From contig CAZLGG010000012.1 of NCBI GenBank assembly GCA_964559135.1, positions 1-60,798 of the forward strand: a stretch of 60,798 nucleotides of DNA, written 5' to 3'. Position 1 is the first letter of the stretch, and each line of letters begins with the position of its first letter. The translations under genes were made by a program, and so were the position numbers. The stretch is from DRQF01 sp964559135. Its GTDB lineage: Bacteria > Planctomycetota > GCA-002687715 > DRQF01. Below are positions 45,533-53,997 of this stretch, one piece after another. Below the pieces are notes generated by a model. It saw nothing but the letters and a program-made list of their open reading frames with translations. It was not told the origin of the DNA and made no database searches.

Positions 45533-46269
45533 CGTGCGGTTTCCAACATCCAACGTTCCACGGGGGCGATTCTCACTCCGGTCAAGGCCATGGCGACACC
45601 CGCGAAGGCGCGCCCCGAAGACCATCCCATGAGCAGCACCCGCGCCGGCAGGGCAAGTCGATCCGCCAAAGGACCTGCGGCGATCCGGCGCAACAAGGAG
45701 CCCGCACCCTCGGCCTCCACGCTGCGGGTGAGTCCCAACAGTTTCTTGCAGCCCGTTGACGGGGGGTCGGTGAGGAGAAGATCCACGTCGGATGCCGCCC
45801 ACCCCGCCGCGGCCAGAAGTTGGCGGGAGAGAGGGAGCAGGCGTCGTGTGGGATCGTCCTCTCCGACACCCGATTCGCCGGGGTGCCCGAAGCTCTGAGC
45901 GGCGAGGCTTGGCCCATCGGATTCCAACAGAAGGGCACTCGCTGTCCCGTCCATCTCGTCCAGAAGAATGAGGACCCTCTCGAGAGACGCCGATTCCAAA
46001 AGACTGTTGCCGAGAATCAGACTCTGGGCCAATCCCTCGGCGCCCGCGTGAAGAGTCAGCGTGAGAGCCTGTCCGCCAAACCCCAAGTCCAGCGCAGCCT
46101 CGAAGGCCGTCGAGGCGCCTTGCCGATTGACGAGCACGAGTCCGCCGACCTGATCCGCCGAGGATTCGGCGACCTGCAAGCAGCGCTCGGCGGCATCGAG
46201 AAGAGGCGAGGCCCCTCCCGGGACGGCTTCCCCCCTCTCGCCGCTGACGCCCAGTGCCGCCAACCTCAT
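45529..46269 (-). CDS. Degenerate, Cys-less KAS III-like (thiolase-fold) protein
   Basis: The 246-residue protein aligns by eye with ketoacyl synthase III: LLDAAERCLQVAESSADQVG then GLVLVN in the N-half, LTLHAGAEGLAQSLILGNSL where the catalytic Cys loop should lie, and RQLLAAAGWAASDVDLLLTD plus VLLMGWSSGRAFAGVAMAL at the end. The catalytic Cys is replaced (LHAGAEG) and the protein is about 90 residues shorter than an active KAS III. It begins with an ATGA overlap on the acyl carrier gene. By analogy with KS/chain-length-factor and PqsB/PqsC pairs, it may be an inactive partner of the KAS III encoded just upstream. I am confident of the fold, less so of the role. Confidence 0.62.
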   Translation of the reverse strand: MRLAALGVSGERGEAVPGGASPLLDAAERCLQVAESSADQVGGLVLVNRQGASTAFEAALDLGFGGQALTLTLHAGAEGLAQSLILGNSLLESASLERVLILLDEMDGTASALLLESDGPSLAAQSFGHPGESGVGEDDPTRRLLPLSRQLLAAAGWAASDVDLLLTDPPSTGCKKLLGLTRSVEAEGAGSLLRRIAAGPLADRLALPARVLLMGWSSGRAFAGVAMALTGVRIAPVERWMLETAR

Positions 46270-46499
46270 GGCGTGACCTCACCGCAGGCGAGGTCCATCA
46301 ACTCCGCCACGGTCCGACACCGTCTCAAGTTCATGGCCGAGACTGTCTTTCCGAAGAGTTCATCCATCATGGCCATGGTGGCCAGATGCCCCAGGGAATC
46401 CCATCCCTCGAGGGTGTCCAGAATCGTTTCTGCGGCAAGTTCGGTGGACTCCGCATCCAGAGCTTCGGCCAGGCGTTCGATGAATTGACTCGTCTTCAT
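46266..46499 (-). CDS. Acyl carrier protein
   Basis: The 77-residue protein is an acyl carrier protein: the phosphopantetheine attachment Ser is in EGWDSLGHLAT, with the usual helical framing (FIERLAEALDAESTELA before, LMDLACGEV after). It is distinct from a housekeeping AcpP, which usually has DSL.TVELVM. The gene has ATGA overlaps with both neighbours (KAS III upstream, KAS-like protein downstream), so all three must be made together. It would carry the acyl group used by this cassette. Confidence 0.88.
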   Translation of the reverse strand: MKTSQFIERLAEALDAESTELAAETILDTLEGWDSLGHLATMAMMDELFGKTVSAMNLRRCRTVAELMDLACGEVTP

Positions 46500-47506
46500 T
46501 GCATACCTCCATGGGTCCATTCGATCAGTCCGGCGCCCCAGGAATACCCGACGCCGAATCCCACCACGCCAACCCGCATCCCGGCTTGCAGTTGCCCGGA
46601 CAGGACGGCGCTTTCCAGCGTCAGGGGGATCGTGGAAGAGACCGTGTTGCCCTCCTCCTCCAGACGCCAGGCAAATCGGTCCTCTTGGATGCCCGTCTTC
46701 TTCCGCAGACGGTCGAGCATGAATCGGTTGGCCTGGTGAAACACCCACAGATCCACATCGTCCAGCCCGATTTCGGCCTTCTCCAACAGTGCGTGGACGA
46801 GTCCGGGGATGCGCCGCAAGCAGAACTCGAAGATACGAGGCCCATCCATCTCCAACCGACGTCGGCCCTGCGGATTCCGACTCGCCCCACCGCGAACGAT
46901 GAGAGCCTCGGCACCCGCGCCGTCGGTCCCGAAGACGAAGGGGCCGATGGCGCCTTGCCCGGATGAATCGTCACCCTTGGTGATCAAAGTGGCTGCGCCC
47001 GCTTCGCCAAAGATGGCTGCGACGTTGCGATCCTCCGGTTCAACGTAGCGCGTGTAGGTGTCTCCCGTCAGCAAGAGGGCGCTCGCGGCCTCCCCGGCAT
47101 CGAGGAGGGCGCGCGCAACCGACACCCCGTAGACCCACCCGGAGCACCCGAGTGGAAGATCGAAGGCCATCGTTTGCGTGGAGAGCCCCAGACGTTTCTG
47201 GAGAATGCAGGCCGTCGTCGGGAGGAAGTAGTCAGGGGACTGGGTGCAGAAGATCAGAAGATCGACGTCTCCCGGCTCGACGTCCTCTCGCTCGAAGAGC
47301 GTCTTCGCGGCTTCGAACGCCAGATCGGAGGCGCACTCGTCGGGAGCGGCAACAGCTCGGGTACGGATGCCTGTCTTCCGAAGGATATCCTCGGCCGACC
47401 ACTCGGGATAGCGCAACGACAGTTCCTCGTTGGTGAGCCTTCCCTTGGGTACGTATCCGGCAACCGCTCTCACACTGGCCCCTTGGGCCTCCAAGACTCG
47501 TCCCAT
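46496..47506 (-). CDS. 3-oxoacyl-ACP synthase III (KAS III/FabH-like)
   Basis: The 336-residue protein has the full KAS III triad: Cys121 in LPLGCSGWVYG, His257 in WVFHQANRFM and Asn287 in EEGNTVSSTIP. Family phrases include LRKTGIRTRAVAAPDE and GEAGAATLI. It would condense an acyl-CoA or acyl-ACP with malonyl-ACP, or transfer an acyl group. The ATG at 47506 is preferred because GGAGG lies ten bases upstream; an ATG at 47560 adds 18 non-family residues. It opens a four-gene operon with ACP, the Cys-less KAS and NeuD. Similar FabH/ACP genes occur in bacterial flagellin and surface glycosylation loci. Confidence 0.88.
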   Translation of the reverse strand: MGRVLEAQGASVRAVAGYVPKGRLTNEELSLRYPEWSAEDILRKTGIRTRAVAAPDECASDLAFEAAKTLFEREDVEPGDVDLLIFCTQSPDYFLPTTACILQKRLGLSTQTMAFDLPLGCSGWVYGVSVARALLDAGEAASALLLTGDTYTRYVEPEDRNVAAIFGEAGAATLITKGDDSSGQGAIGPFVFGTDGAGAEALIVRGGASRNPQGRRRLEMDGPRIFEFCLRRIPGLVHALLEKAEIGLDDVDLWVFHQANRFMLDRLRKKTGIQEDRFAWRLEEEGNTVSSTIPLTLESAVLSGQLQAGMRVGVVGFGVGYSWGAGLIEWTHGGMQ

Positions 47507-47613
47507 CCTGAGGTTTCCTCCGGGGAAACTATCGGTCGGCGGCTGCATATTCTTGAACACCCCTCTTCAGCCCCGCGGGACCAAGTGCCGAAAAACCCAC
47601 CCGAGGAGACGGC

Positions 47614-49158
47614 ATGAGAACCGACGAGATCGGAATCCGCCCCGAGGAGGGCGGCTTCCCCACCATTCCAACCTCGGGCCGACGTCCATCCCCCGAGGGG
47701 AACGCGTTCGCCAGGTCGCTGAAGACGCTGCACTTCCATACAGGGTGCGCAACCAGATTCCCGGCTCGGGCCCCTGGTTTGGAGATCGCCCGAATGGTCG
47801 ATGCGGTCGTTCCCGAACTCCGAAACGTCCTGGACGAGACGGCCATCGTCTTCGGCACGGAGGGTGTACCGGCCGACATTTCCGTTGACGCTCCTCTCCT
47901 CGCGCGGCTTCGTGAAGTCTTTCCGCGGCACCGCATCATCTACAGAGCTCGGGCCGCCGGGCTCAGCCATGGATCTCTTGGAAGACTCTCGGACGCCGGC
48001 GTGACGACCTTCGAGCTCGACATCTCCTCGTCCGGAAGGCACGACATGGAGGTCGCGATCGCACGGGTGATGGGTCAGTTGAAACTCTCCACCGAAGGCG
48101 CCCGTTCCCTCGGGGGCGGCGACCGCGGGATGGGAATCGTCAGCCGCGCACGCCTCGGTCGGGGCGAGATCGACGTCCAGGTCGTCGTGCGCACACCCTG
48201 GCCCCCCGACGACGCGTTTTGCCGGTGGCATCCCTGCCCGGCTCCCTTTTTGGATGCGGCACTCTGGTCGGACGGTTCTCTTTTTCTCTGCGCGGAGCAG
48301 TGCCCGAGCCTGGGCGACGTTCCCCAAGGCAACTGGCACGAGACCGGCGTCGCGGGAGCCCTGCTCACCACGACCGCCGCGGACTTTCGGAAATCTCATG
48401 CCGAACAATCGGCGTCCCTTCCGCGACCCTGTACGCTCTGTCCCCACCCGGCGGAGCCCTGGGCCCTCCAGGAGCGCCAAAGACTCCTGCCTTTCCGAGA
48501 TCGTCATCGAGGGGAGCGGTGCTTCGTGCTCGGCAACGGACCGTCTCTCGCCGACATGGACCTGTCCAAATTGGACGGCGAGGTGACCTTCGGAGTGAAC
48601 CGGATCTTCGAGGCCTACCCGAACCTGGGACTCTCGCCGGTCACCTACTATTGCGTGTCGGACCCCACGGTCTGGCGCCTTGTCGGGCGCACGGCGAAGA
48701 AAGCAAGGGCCTCCCAGGTCTTCGTTCGCCTGCCGGATATCCAAGATCCGAGCCCCGAGACGATTCACCTCGTCCAGCGAGACTACGACCTCTTCATGGA
48801 TGCGGGATGGTTTCCACTGGATCCGGCCCAGGGGCTGGTGCGAGGTCTCACGGTCCTTCTGGACCTCTGCCTCCCCCTTGCCTACTGGATGGGCTTCGAC
48901 GAGGTGATTCTCCTGGGCTGCGACTTCAGTTTCGACCCGGAGCAGGACAACCATTTCTACGGCGACAAGGACGAGCCCTGGCCCCACGCGGTGGCGAAGG
49001 ACGCTCACCGCCCTCCCGTGCAGCGACAACTGGACGGCATGCGTGTCGCTCGTCGCGCCTTCGAGCGCGCCGGGCGACGCCTGCTCAACGCAACGCCGGG
49101 CGGCGGGCTCACCGTTCTCGAGCGGCGCCGATTCGGCGATCTGTTTCCGAGCGACTGA
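47614..49158 (+). CDS. Maf/DUF115-type protein with degenerate radical-SAM/SPASM N-terminal half
   Basis: The 514-residue protein has two parts. Residues about 35-290 resemble a radical SAM/SPASM protein: LHFHTGCATRF keeps only the first cysteine (Cys45) of the CxxxCxxC cluster motif, and the later region has SPASM-like cysteines (CRWHPCPAPF, SDGSLFLCAEQCPSLGDV, CTLCPHPAEP). Residues about 300-510 are a DUF115/6-hydroxymethylpterin pyrophosphokinase MptE-like domain with CFVLGNGPSLADMDLSKL, GVNRIFE and a YYCVSDP motif, the type found in Maf glycosyltransferases that put nonulosonic acids onto flagellin. The gene is divergent from KAS III and 14 bases before the cytidylyltransferase gene. It is a strong candidate for the transferase of this locus. 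Confidence 0.75.
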   Translation: MRTDEIGIRPEEGGFPTIPTSGRRPSPEGNAFARSLKTLHFHTGCATRFPARAPGLEIARMVDAVVPELRNVLDETAIVFGTEGVPADISVDAPLLARLREVFPRHRIIYRARAAGLSHGSLGRLSDAGVTTFELDISSSGRHDMEVAIARVMGQLKLSTEGARSLGGGDRGMGIVSRARLGRGEIDVQVVVRTPWPPDDAFCRWHPCPAPFLDAALWSDGSLFLCAEQCPSLGDVPQGNWHETGVAGALLTTTAADFRKSHAEQSASLPRPCTLCPHPAEPWALQERQRLLPFRDRHRGERCFVLGNGPSLADMDLSKLDGEVTFGVNRIFEAYPNLGLSPVTYYCVSDPTVWRLVGRTAKKARASQVFVRLPDIQDPSPETIHLVQRDYDLFMDAGWFPLDPAQGLVRGLTVLLDLCLPLAYWMGFDEVILLGCDFSFDPEQDNHFYGDKDEPWPHAVAKDAHRPPVQRQLDGMRVARRAFERAGRRLLNATPGGGLTVLERRRFGDLFPSD

Positions 49159-49172
49159 GAAAGAAAGGACAG

Positions 49173-49856
49173 ATGATGGATTTTCGACCGGGCCTCATCG
49201 TCAACGCGCGATTGGGAAGCACGCGATGCAAACACAAGGTCCTTCGTCCCTTCGCGGACTCGTCTCTCATCGAAATCGCCCTCGAGAAGATGAATGCGCT
49301 GCAGACCGACCTCAATCTCTATTTCGGCGCCGGAGATCCGGAGTTGATCGAATTGTCCGAGCGATACCCTCGCGTGACGCTCGTGGAGAGACCTCCGGAG
49401 GCGCTGACCGCCGACGGTCCGCCGTCGCGCGTTCACTCCCATCTGAGGGGACTTCCCGAGGAGTGGTTCCTCTTCATCAATCCGTGCCACCCCCTGGTGA
49501 CCGGACAGCTCTGGCTGGACGCCATCGAAGCCTTCCGTGAAGAAAGACCCCGAAGCCTCACCGCGGTTTTCCGCAACCATGGTTGGTTCTACGATCAGGC
49601 GGGATGCAGTCTGAACTGCAAGGATTCCCAAGTCCACGCCACGCAGGACACGCCCTACGTCCTGGAGGTGGCCCACGCCTTTCATCTCATCCAGCGGGAC
49701 CGATTCCTGGCCGAGGAGAAACCTTGGAACAACGAACCAGGAGACCCCTACCTCTTCGAGATTCCTCGCGAACTCGCTTGGGACATCGACACGGAGGACC
49801 AGTTCCTGGCCGTGGAGCGCCTCTACGAAGCCCGCTGCTTGACCCCCACGCATTGA
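49173..49856 (+). CDS. NeuA/SpsF-like cytidylyltransferase
   Basis: The 227-residue protein starts GLIVNARLGSTRCKHKVLRP, the nucleotide-binding N-terminus of the CMP-sialate/KDO cytidylyltransferase fold, closest to the SpsF type (ARxGSTRLPxKxL). It continues with LFINPCHPLVTGQLWLDAIE and ends with IPRELAWDIDTEDQFLAVE, which correspond to the sugar-binding and metal-binding segments of NeuA. It would activate a nonulosonic acid as the CMP-sugar. AAGAAAGGA precedes the ATG pair at 49173/49176. It follows the DUF115 gene and converges on neuB. The Cys in place of Leu-Pro (TRCKHK) is slightly unusual. Confidence 0.8.
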   Translation: MMDFRPGLIVNARLGSTRCKHKVLRPFADSSLIEIALEKMNALQTDLNLYFGAGDPELIELSERYPRVTLVERPPEALTADGPPSRVHSHLRGLPEEWFLFINPCHPLVTGQLWLDAIEAFREERPRSLTAVFRNHGWFYDQAGCSLNCKDSQVHATQDTPYVLEVAHAFHLIQRDRFLAEEKPWNNEPGDPYLFEIPRELAWDIDTEDQFLAVERLYEARCLTPTH

Positions 49857-49887
49857 ACGCGTCGACGGCAACGACCGTGACCGCGAT

Positions 49888-50931
49888 TCAGCGTGACAGT
49901 GCCGTCGGCGAAAGAACGACAGTTTCGGTCACGGCCTCCCCGGCCCGGACGTCGCGGGAAAGCGGACGATGAAGAATCTCTTCCACGCGCTGGACGGGAA
50001 ACCCGGTTCCCGGACGCAGCGCCTTCAGGTCGGACTCACACAGGACGTGTCCCTCGGGAAGGTTTGAGGCGAAATAGAGGCTTCGCCTTGCCGCCTCGCG
50101 CACCGCGTGCTCCCGCTCCACCGGGCGTTTGACTCCATCTCCGAGGGCCGCCTCGGTGCGACGGATGGCACCCACGAGTTCTGCGAAGTCGTCCGGCATG
50201 GCGGACGCCGCGTGGTCCGGTCCCTCCATGGCCCGATCGAGCGTGAAATGTTTCTCGATGATTCGGGCTCCGAGCGCCACGGCCGCGATCGCGGCCTCAT
50301 GGCCCAGAGTGTGGTCGCTGAACCCGGCCACGACGTGGAAGGCCTGCCGAAGGGTGGTCATGGCCCTCAGGTTCAGCTCGTCGGGGCGGGCCGGATAGGC
50401 GGAGGTACACTGCAACAGCGCCAGTGGTCCGCCGTTCGCTTCCCACCAAAGACCGACGGCGCGGCGCGTCTCCTCCAGGTCGCTCATCCCGGTGCTCATG
50501 ATGGTCGGCAAACCGGTCGCCGCCATGCGTCGAATGAGAGGCAGATTGACCAGCTCTCCCGAGGGAACTTTCAACAGCTTGACGTCCAGATCGAGAAGAG
50601 TCTTCAGGGAGGGAGGATCGAAGGGCGTGGAGAAGAAGAGTACACCGCGGTCCTCGGCGTGAGCCTTCAACTCCCGCCAGTGGCAATCATCCAGACACAG
50701 ACCCCGGATCATGTCCAGCATACCGCCGTCGACGCGTCCTTTCTGGTCGTCCGTGAGACCCGCCGAGTCGTGAGCGCATTCCTCGGGAACGAAGGTCTGA
50801 AACTTGACGGCTTGGGCGCCCGCGTCCGCCGCCGCATCGATCAGGCGATGGGCGAGGACGGGGTCCCCGTTGTGGTTGATGCCGATCTCCGCGATCACGA
50901 AAACGGACTTGTTGTTCCACGGGATATTCAT
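49888..50931 (-). CDS. neuB: N-acetylneuraminate (nonulosonic acid) synthase NeuB
   Basis: The 347-residue protein has the NeuB TIM barrel, starting VFVIAEIGINHNGDP, with AVKFQTF, FFSTPFDP, KVPSGELVNLPLI, QCTSAYPA and the metal-binding His in IIEKHFTLDRAMEGPDH. A C-terminal SAF/antifreeze-like domain follows (RSLYFASNLPEGHVLCESD). It condenses an N-acetylmannosamine-type sugar with phosphoenolpyruvate. The gene is on the opposite strand between the cytidylyltransferase and neuC, with only 68 bases to neuC, so a shared divergent promoter is likely. Whether the product is sialic, legionaminic or pseudaminic acid cannot be told by eye. Confidence 0.95.
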   Translation of the reverse strand: MNIPWNNKSVFVIAEIGINHNGDPVLAHRLIDAAADAGAQAVKFQTFVPEECAHDSAGLTDDQKGRVDGGMLDMIRGLCLDDCHWRELKAHAEDRGVLFFSTPFDPPSLKTLLDLDVKLLKVPSGELVNLPLIRRMAATGLPTIMSTGMSDLEETRRAVGLWWEANGGPLALLQCTSAYPARPDELNLRAMTTLRQAFHVVAGFSDHTLGHEAAIAAVALGARIIEKHFTLDRAMEGPDHAASAMPDDFAELVGAIRRTEAALGDGVKRPVEREHAVREAARRSLYFASNLPEGHVLCESDLKALRPGTGFPVQRVEEILHRPLSRDVRAGEAVTETVVLSPTALSR

Positions 50932-50999
50932 GCCTTCTAGTTCGGGTGAAACCGGCGACCGACTTCATGAAAATGCGACGAAAACCCGATAGGAGCGGC

Positions 51000-52325
51000 A
51001 TGGAAAAGACGAAGATTTTGGCCGTCACCTGCGCTCGGAGCGATGCCGGGCTGATGGCTCCCGTCTGGCGCGAGATCCAGGCGAGTCCTACGCTCGACCT
51101 GGAGATCTGCGCCACGGGGATGCACCTGCTGGAACGCTTCGGACGCACGGTCGACGCCGTCCGCGAAATGGGCTTCGACGTCGCCTACGAGGCATCGAGC
51201 CTCATGGAGGACGACCCCGACGGCGGCGGCACCGCCGCGCGTGCCATGGGGCGGGGCATCCTTACGCTGACGGAGATCTACGAGCACGCGCAGCCGGATC
51301 TTCTCCTTGTCCTGGGGGATCGCTTCGACATGTTCCCGGCCGCGGCCGCGGCTTTGCCTCTCGGCATCCCCGTCGCCCATGTCTCGGGGGGGGAACTCAG
51401 TTTCGGGGCGATCGACGAGAGCCTGCGCCATGCCATCACCAAGCTCTCGCACATCCACTTCCCCTGCACCGACGACGGCGCCCGAAGGATCATCGCCATG
51501 GGTGAGGAACCGTGGCGGGTCCGAGCGGTCGGAGCCCCCGGCCTCGACGCCATCCGAGGCTTCGAGCCGTGGCCGGTCGAGAAGCTGACGAGGCGATTCG
51601 GTTTCTCCGCCCGCGGGACCAACGTCCTCGTGACCTATCACCCGGTGACACTCACTCCGGAATCGACGGAAATCCGTCTGCGGGAGTTCCTTTCCGCGCT
51701 GGAGAGGTTGGACGCGCGCATTCTTTTCACCTGGCCGAACGCCGACCCCGGGAGCGAGATCATAGTGAGGGGGATCGAAGAGTTCGTGGCCAAGCACCCC
51801 GAACGGGCCCGCGTCGTCGTCAACGCGGGACATGAGGGCTACCTGAGTCTCCTGTGCCGCTCCGATCTCGTCGTCGGGAACAGTTCGAGCGGGCTCACCG
51901 AGGCCGGAGCCTTCGAGACGCCGGTGGTCGACGTCGGGGGACGACAAGAAGGCCGGCTGCACCCGGCGAACGTCCTATGGGCCGACGACGACGCCGAGGA
52001 GATTCTTTCCGCATGCAGGCGCGCGCTCTCGGCCGCTTTCCGGGAAAGTCTTCGCGGCTTCCGCAATCCCTACGGAGACGGTCAGGCCGGACGACGCATT
52101 CGCGAGGTCCTCGAGGTCCTGCCCCCCCGACGGCGTCTTCTCCATAAACGGTTCGCCTCCCAGGAGATGGGCCCGGACGATTTTAGAAAGTCAATGGATT
52201 CAAAAAGCCACCGATCCCCGGCAGGAGTTGGTATACTTGCCCCCGAGACCGCCCGATTCTCGACATCAGCGGAATCCCCGCAAGACCTGGAGACGCCGAC
52301 GGACCTGGTCCTCGACGACGAGTAA
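51000..52325 (+). CDS. neuC: UDP-N-acetylglucosamine 2-epimerase (hydrolysing), NeuC
   Basis: The 441-residue protein matches NeuC/GNE-type hydrolysing epimerases: VTCARSDAGLMAPVWREI at the start, LLVLGDRFDMFPAAAAAL, HVSGGELSFGAIDESLRHA, TYHPVTL and VGNSSSGLTEAGAFETPVVD. It makes N-acetylmannosamine (or a bacillosamine-derived counterpart) for NeuB. AGGAG is placed before the ATG at 51000. The last 55 or so residues after the normal end are an unusual Ser/Pro/Asp-rich tail (for example FSTSAESPQDLETPTDLVLD) with no recognisable domain. Confidence 0.93.
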   Translation: MEKTKILAVTCARSDAGLMAPVWREIQASPTLDLEICATGMHLLERFGRTVDAVREMGFDVAYEASSLMEDDPDGGGTAARAMGRGILTLTEIYEHAQPDLLLVLGDRFDMFPAAAAALPLGIPVAHVSGGELSFGAIDESLRHAITKLSHIHFPCTDDGARRIIAMGEEPWRVRAVGAPGLDAIRGFEPWPVEKLTRRFGFSARGTNVLVTYHPVTLTPESTEIRLREFLSALERLDARILFTWPNADPGSEIIVRGIEEFVAKHPERARVVVNAGHEGYLSLLCRSDLVVGNSSSGLTEAGAFETPVVDVGGRQEGRLHPANVLWADDDAEEILSACRRALSAAFRESLRGFRNPYGDGQAGRRIREVLEVLPPRRRLLHKRFASQEMGPDDFRKSMDSKSHRSPAGVGILAPETARFSTSAESPQDLETPTDLVLDDE

Positions 52326-52418
52326 CACGGCGGTCCCTTCGATGAGGCGCCGTCAGGTGCCGCCAGGACTGCAACGGGCCGGAGCCCGAACAGATCGCCG
52401 ATTGAGGAGTTGAAACCG

Positions 52419-53954
52419 GTGCGCGTGACACTGATCCGTTACCACGACCTCGGAAACATCAACACGAGGTTGCCCGCCAGCCTCAACAAGCGTCAGGGGG
52501 CTTTGCCGCCCTTGGGTCTGGGGTACATCGCGTCCTCGTTGAGAGCCGCTGGTCACGAAGTGCAGATGATCGACGCCATCGCCGAGAACCTCACCCGCCA
52601 AGAGGTCAAGCAGCGCGTCCTCGACTTCGAAACTCAACTCGTAGGTGTCACCGCCATGACACCTACGTTCCGCGGAGCCCAAGAAGCTGCCCAGATTGGC
52701 AAGGAGGCCGGTTGCGTCACCGTGATGGGCGGCGTTCACATGGCGCTTTTCGCCCGGGAAACCCTGACTTACGACTACATCGACTTCGGCGTCATCGGCG
52801 AGGGTGAAGAGACCATCGTCAAGCTGTGCGACGCTCTCGAGAAGGGGGAGTCCTACGAAAACATGCCGGGGCTGGCCTACATGAAGGACGGCGAAGTCGT
52901 CCTCGGGCCCCCAGTCTTGATCCAGGATTTGGATGCGCTTCCGTTTCCCGCGTTCGATCTGATGCCGATGGACAAGTACTCGTCGATCATCGGTCTCAAT
53001 CCCGTGACGACGATGATGGGGTCGAGGGGCTGTCCCTATCTCTGCGGCTTTTGCTTCAAGACCCCTTCGGACCGCAAGTACCGCCGACGCAGCGCCAAAA
53101 ACATCGTGGACGAAATCGTCCACGTGAAGGAAGTCTACGGTGTCCGCGAGGTCATGTTCTATGACGACCTCATGCCGCCCAACTATATCCAGGAACTCTG
53201 CGACGAGATCCTCTCCCGGGGCGTCAAGATCGCCTGGGAGGTTCCCCAACGCGTCAACCTGGTGACGCCCGATCTCTTGCGCCTCATGCGCAAGGCCGGT
53301 TGCCGGATGCTCCGCTACGGCGTTGAGCAGGGCGATGAGGGCATGATGCAAATCGTCGAGAAGCGCATCACGAAAGACCAGGTTCGCAAGGTGTTCAAGT
53401 GGACCAAGCAAGCCGGCATCCACACCTTTGCCTACTTCATCATCGGATATGTCGGCGAGACGCCGGAAACCATGACCGCCACGATCGAGCTCGCCAAGGA
53501 TCTCGATCCCCGCTACGTGATGTTCACCAAGGCGACTCCCTTGCCGGATACGCCGCTCTTCGAAGAGGCGGTGCAAGCCGGTATCATTCGACGCGACTAT
53601 TGGCGCCGCTTTGTTTTGGGTCAACGGACCGAGCCCATCCAGCCCTGCGTCCCCGACGCGAAGAAATGGGTGGAGAAGGCCTACCGGGAGTTCTACTTCC
53701 GTCCCCTCCGCGTCCTCAAGCAACTGTGGTACATCCGGCGATGGGCGGACTTCAAGAAGTCGTGGAACGCCTTCCTGGGCCTGCTGTTTTTCCGCATGAC
53801 CGACAACGAGATCTTGGAGAAGGTTTCGACGTCGGTGGACGACGAGGAGGTGGAGCCCTCGGCGGTCGAGAAGCCCGAGGTGAAGGCCGCCCTACCGGAG
53901 CACGCCCCTCACCCCGTCGCGGAAGAAATCGAAGAGCCCGACTGGGCGACCTGA
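52419..53954 (+). CDS. B12-binding-domain radical SAM enzyme
   Basis: The 511-residue protein has an N-terminal cobalamin-binding-like Rossmann domain (LPPLGLGYIASSLRAAGHEV, TVMGGVHMALFA), then a radical SAM core with CPYLCGFC (spacing CxxxCxxC) and GVEQGDEGMMQIVEKR. A C-terminal helical tail of about 100 residues follows. Such class B radical SAM enzymes usually perform methylations or carbon-skeleton changes on lipids, antibiotics or sugars. It lies after neuC, and the GT-C-like gene follows 43 bases after its stop. The start is uncertain: GTG 52419 has GAGGAG nine bases upstream; a TTG at 52410 is in frame. Confidence 0.87.
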   Translation: MRVTLIRYHDLGNINTRLPASLNKRQGALPPLGLGYIASSLRAAGHEVQMIDAIAENLTRQEVKQRVLDFETQLVGVTAMTPTFRGAQEAAQIGKEAGCVTVMGGVHMALFARETLTYDYIDFGVIGEGEETIVKLCDALEKGESYENMPGLAYMKDGEVVLGPPVLIQDLDALPFPAFDLMPMDKYSSIIGLNPVTTMMGSRGCPYLCGFCFKTPSDRKYRRRSAKNIVDEIVHVKEVYGVREVMFYDDLMPPNYIQELCDEILSRGVKIAWEVPQRVNLVTPDLLRLMRKAGCRMLRYGVEQGDEGMMQIVEKRITKDQVRKVFKWTKQAGIHTFAYFIIGYVGETPETMTATIELAKDLDPRYVMFTKATPLPDTPLFEEAVQAGIIRRDYWRRFVLGQRTEPIQPCVPDAKKWVEKAYREFYFRPLRVLKQLWYIRRWADFKKSWNAFLGLLFFRMTDNEILEKVSTSVDDEEVEPSAVEKPEVKAALPEHAPHPVAEEIEEPDWAT

Positions 53955-53997
53955 TGGATGGACTGGCCCCGCCCCCCCGTCGGTTGTAATCTCCGTC

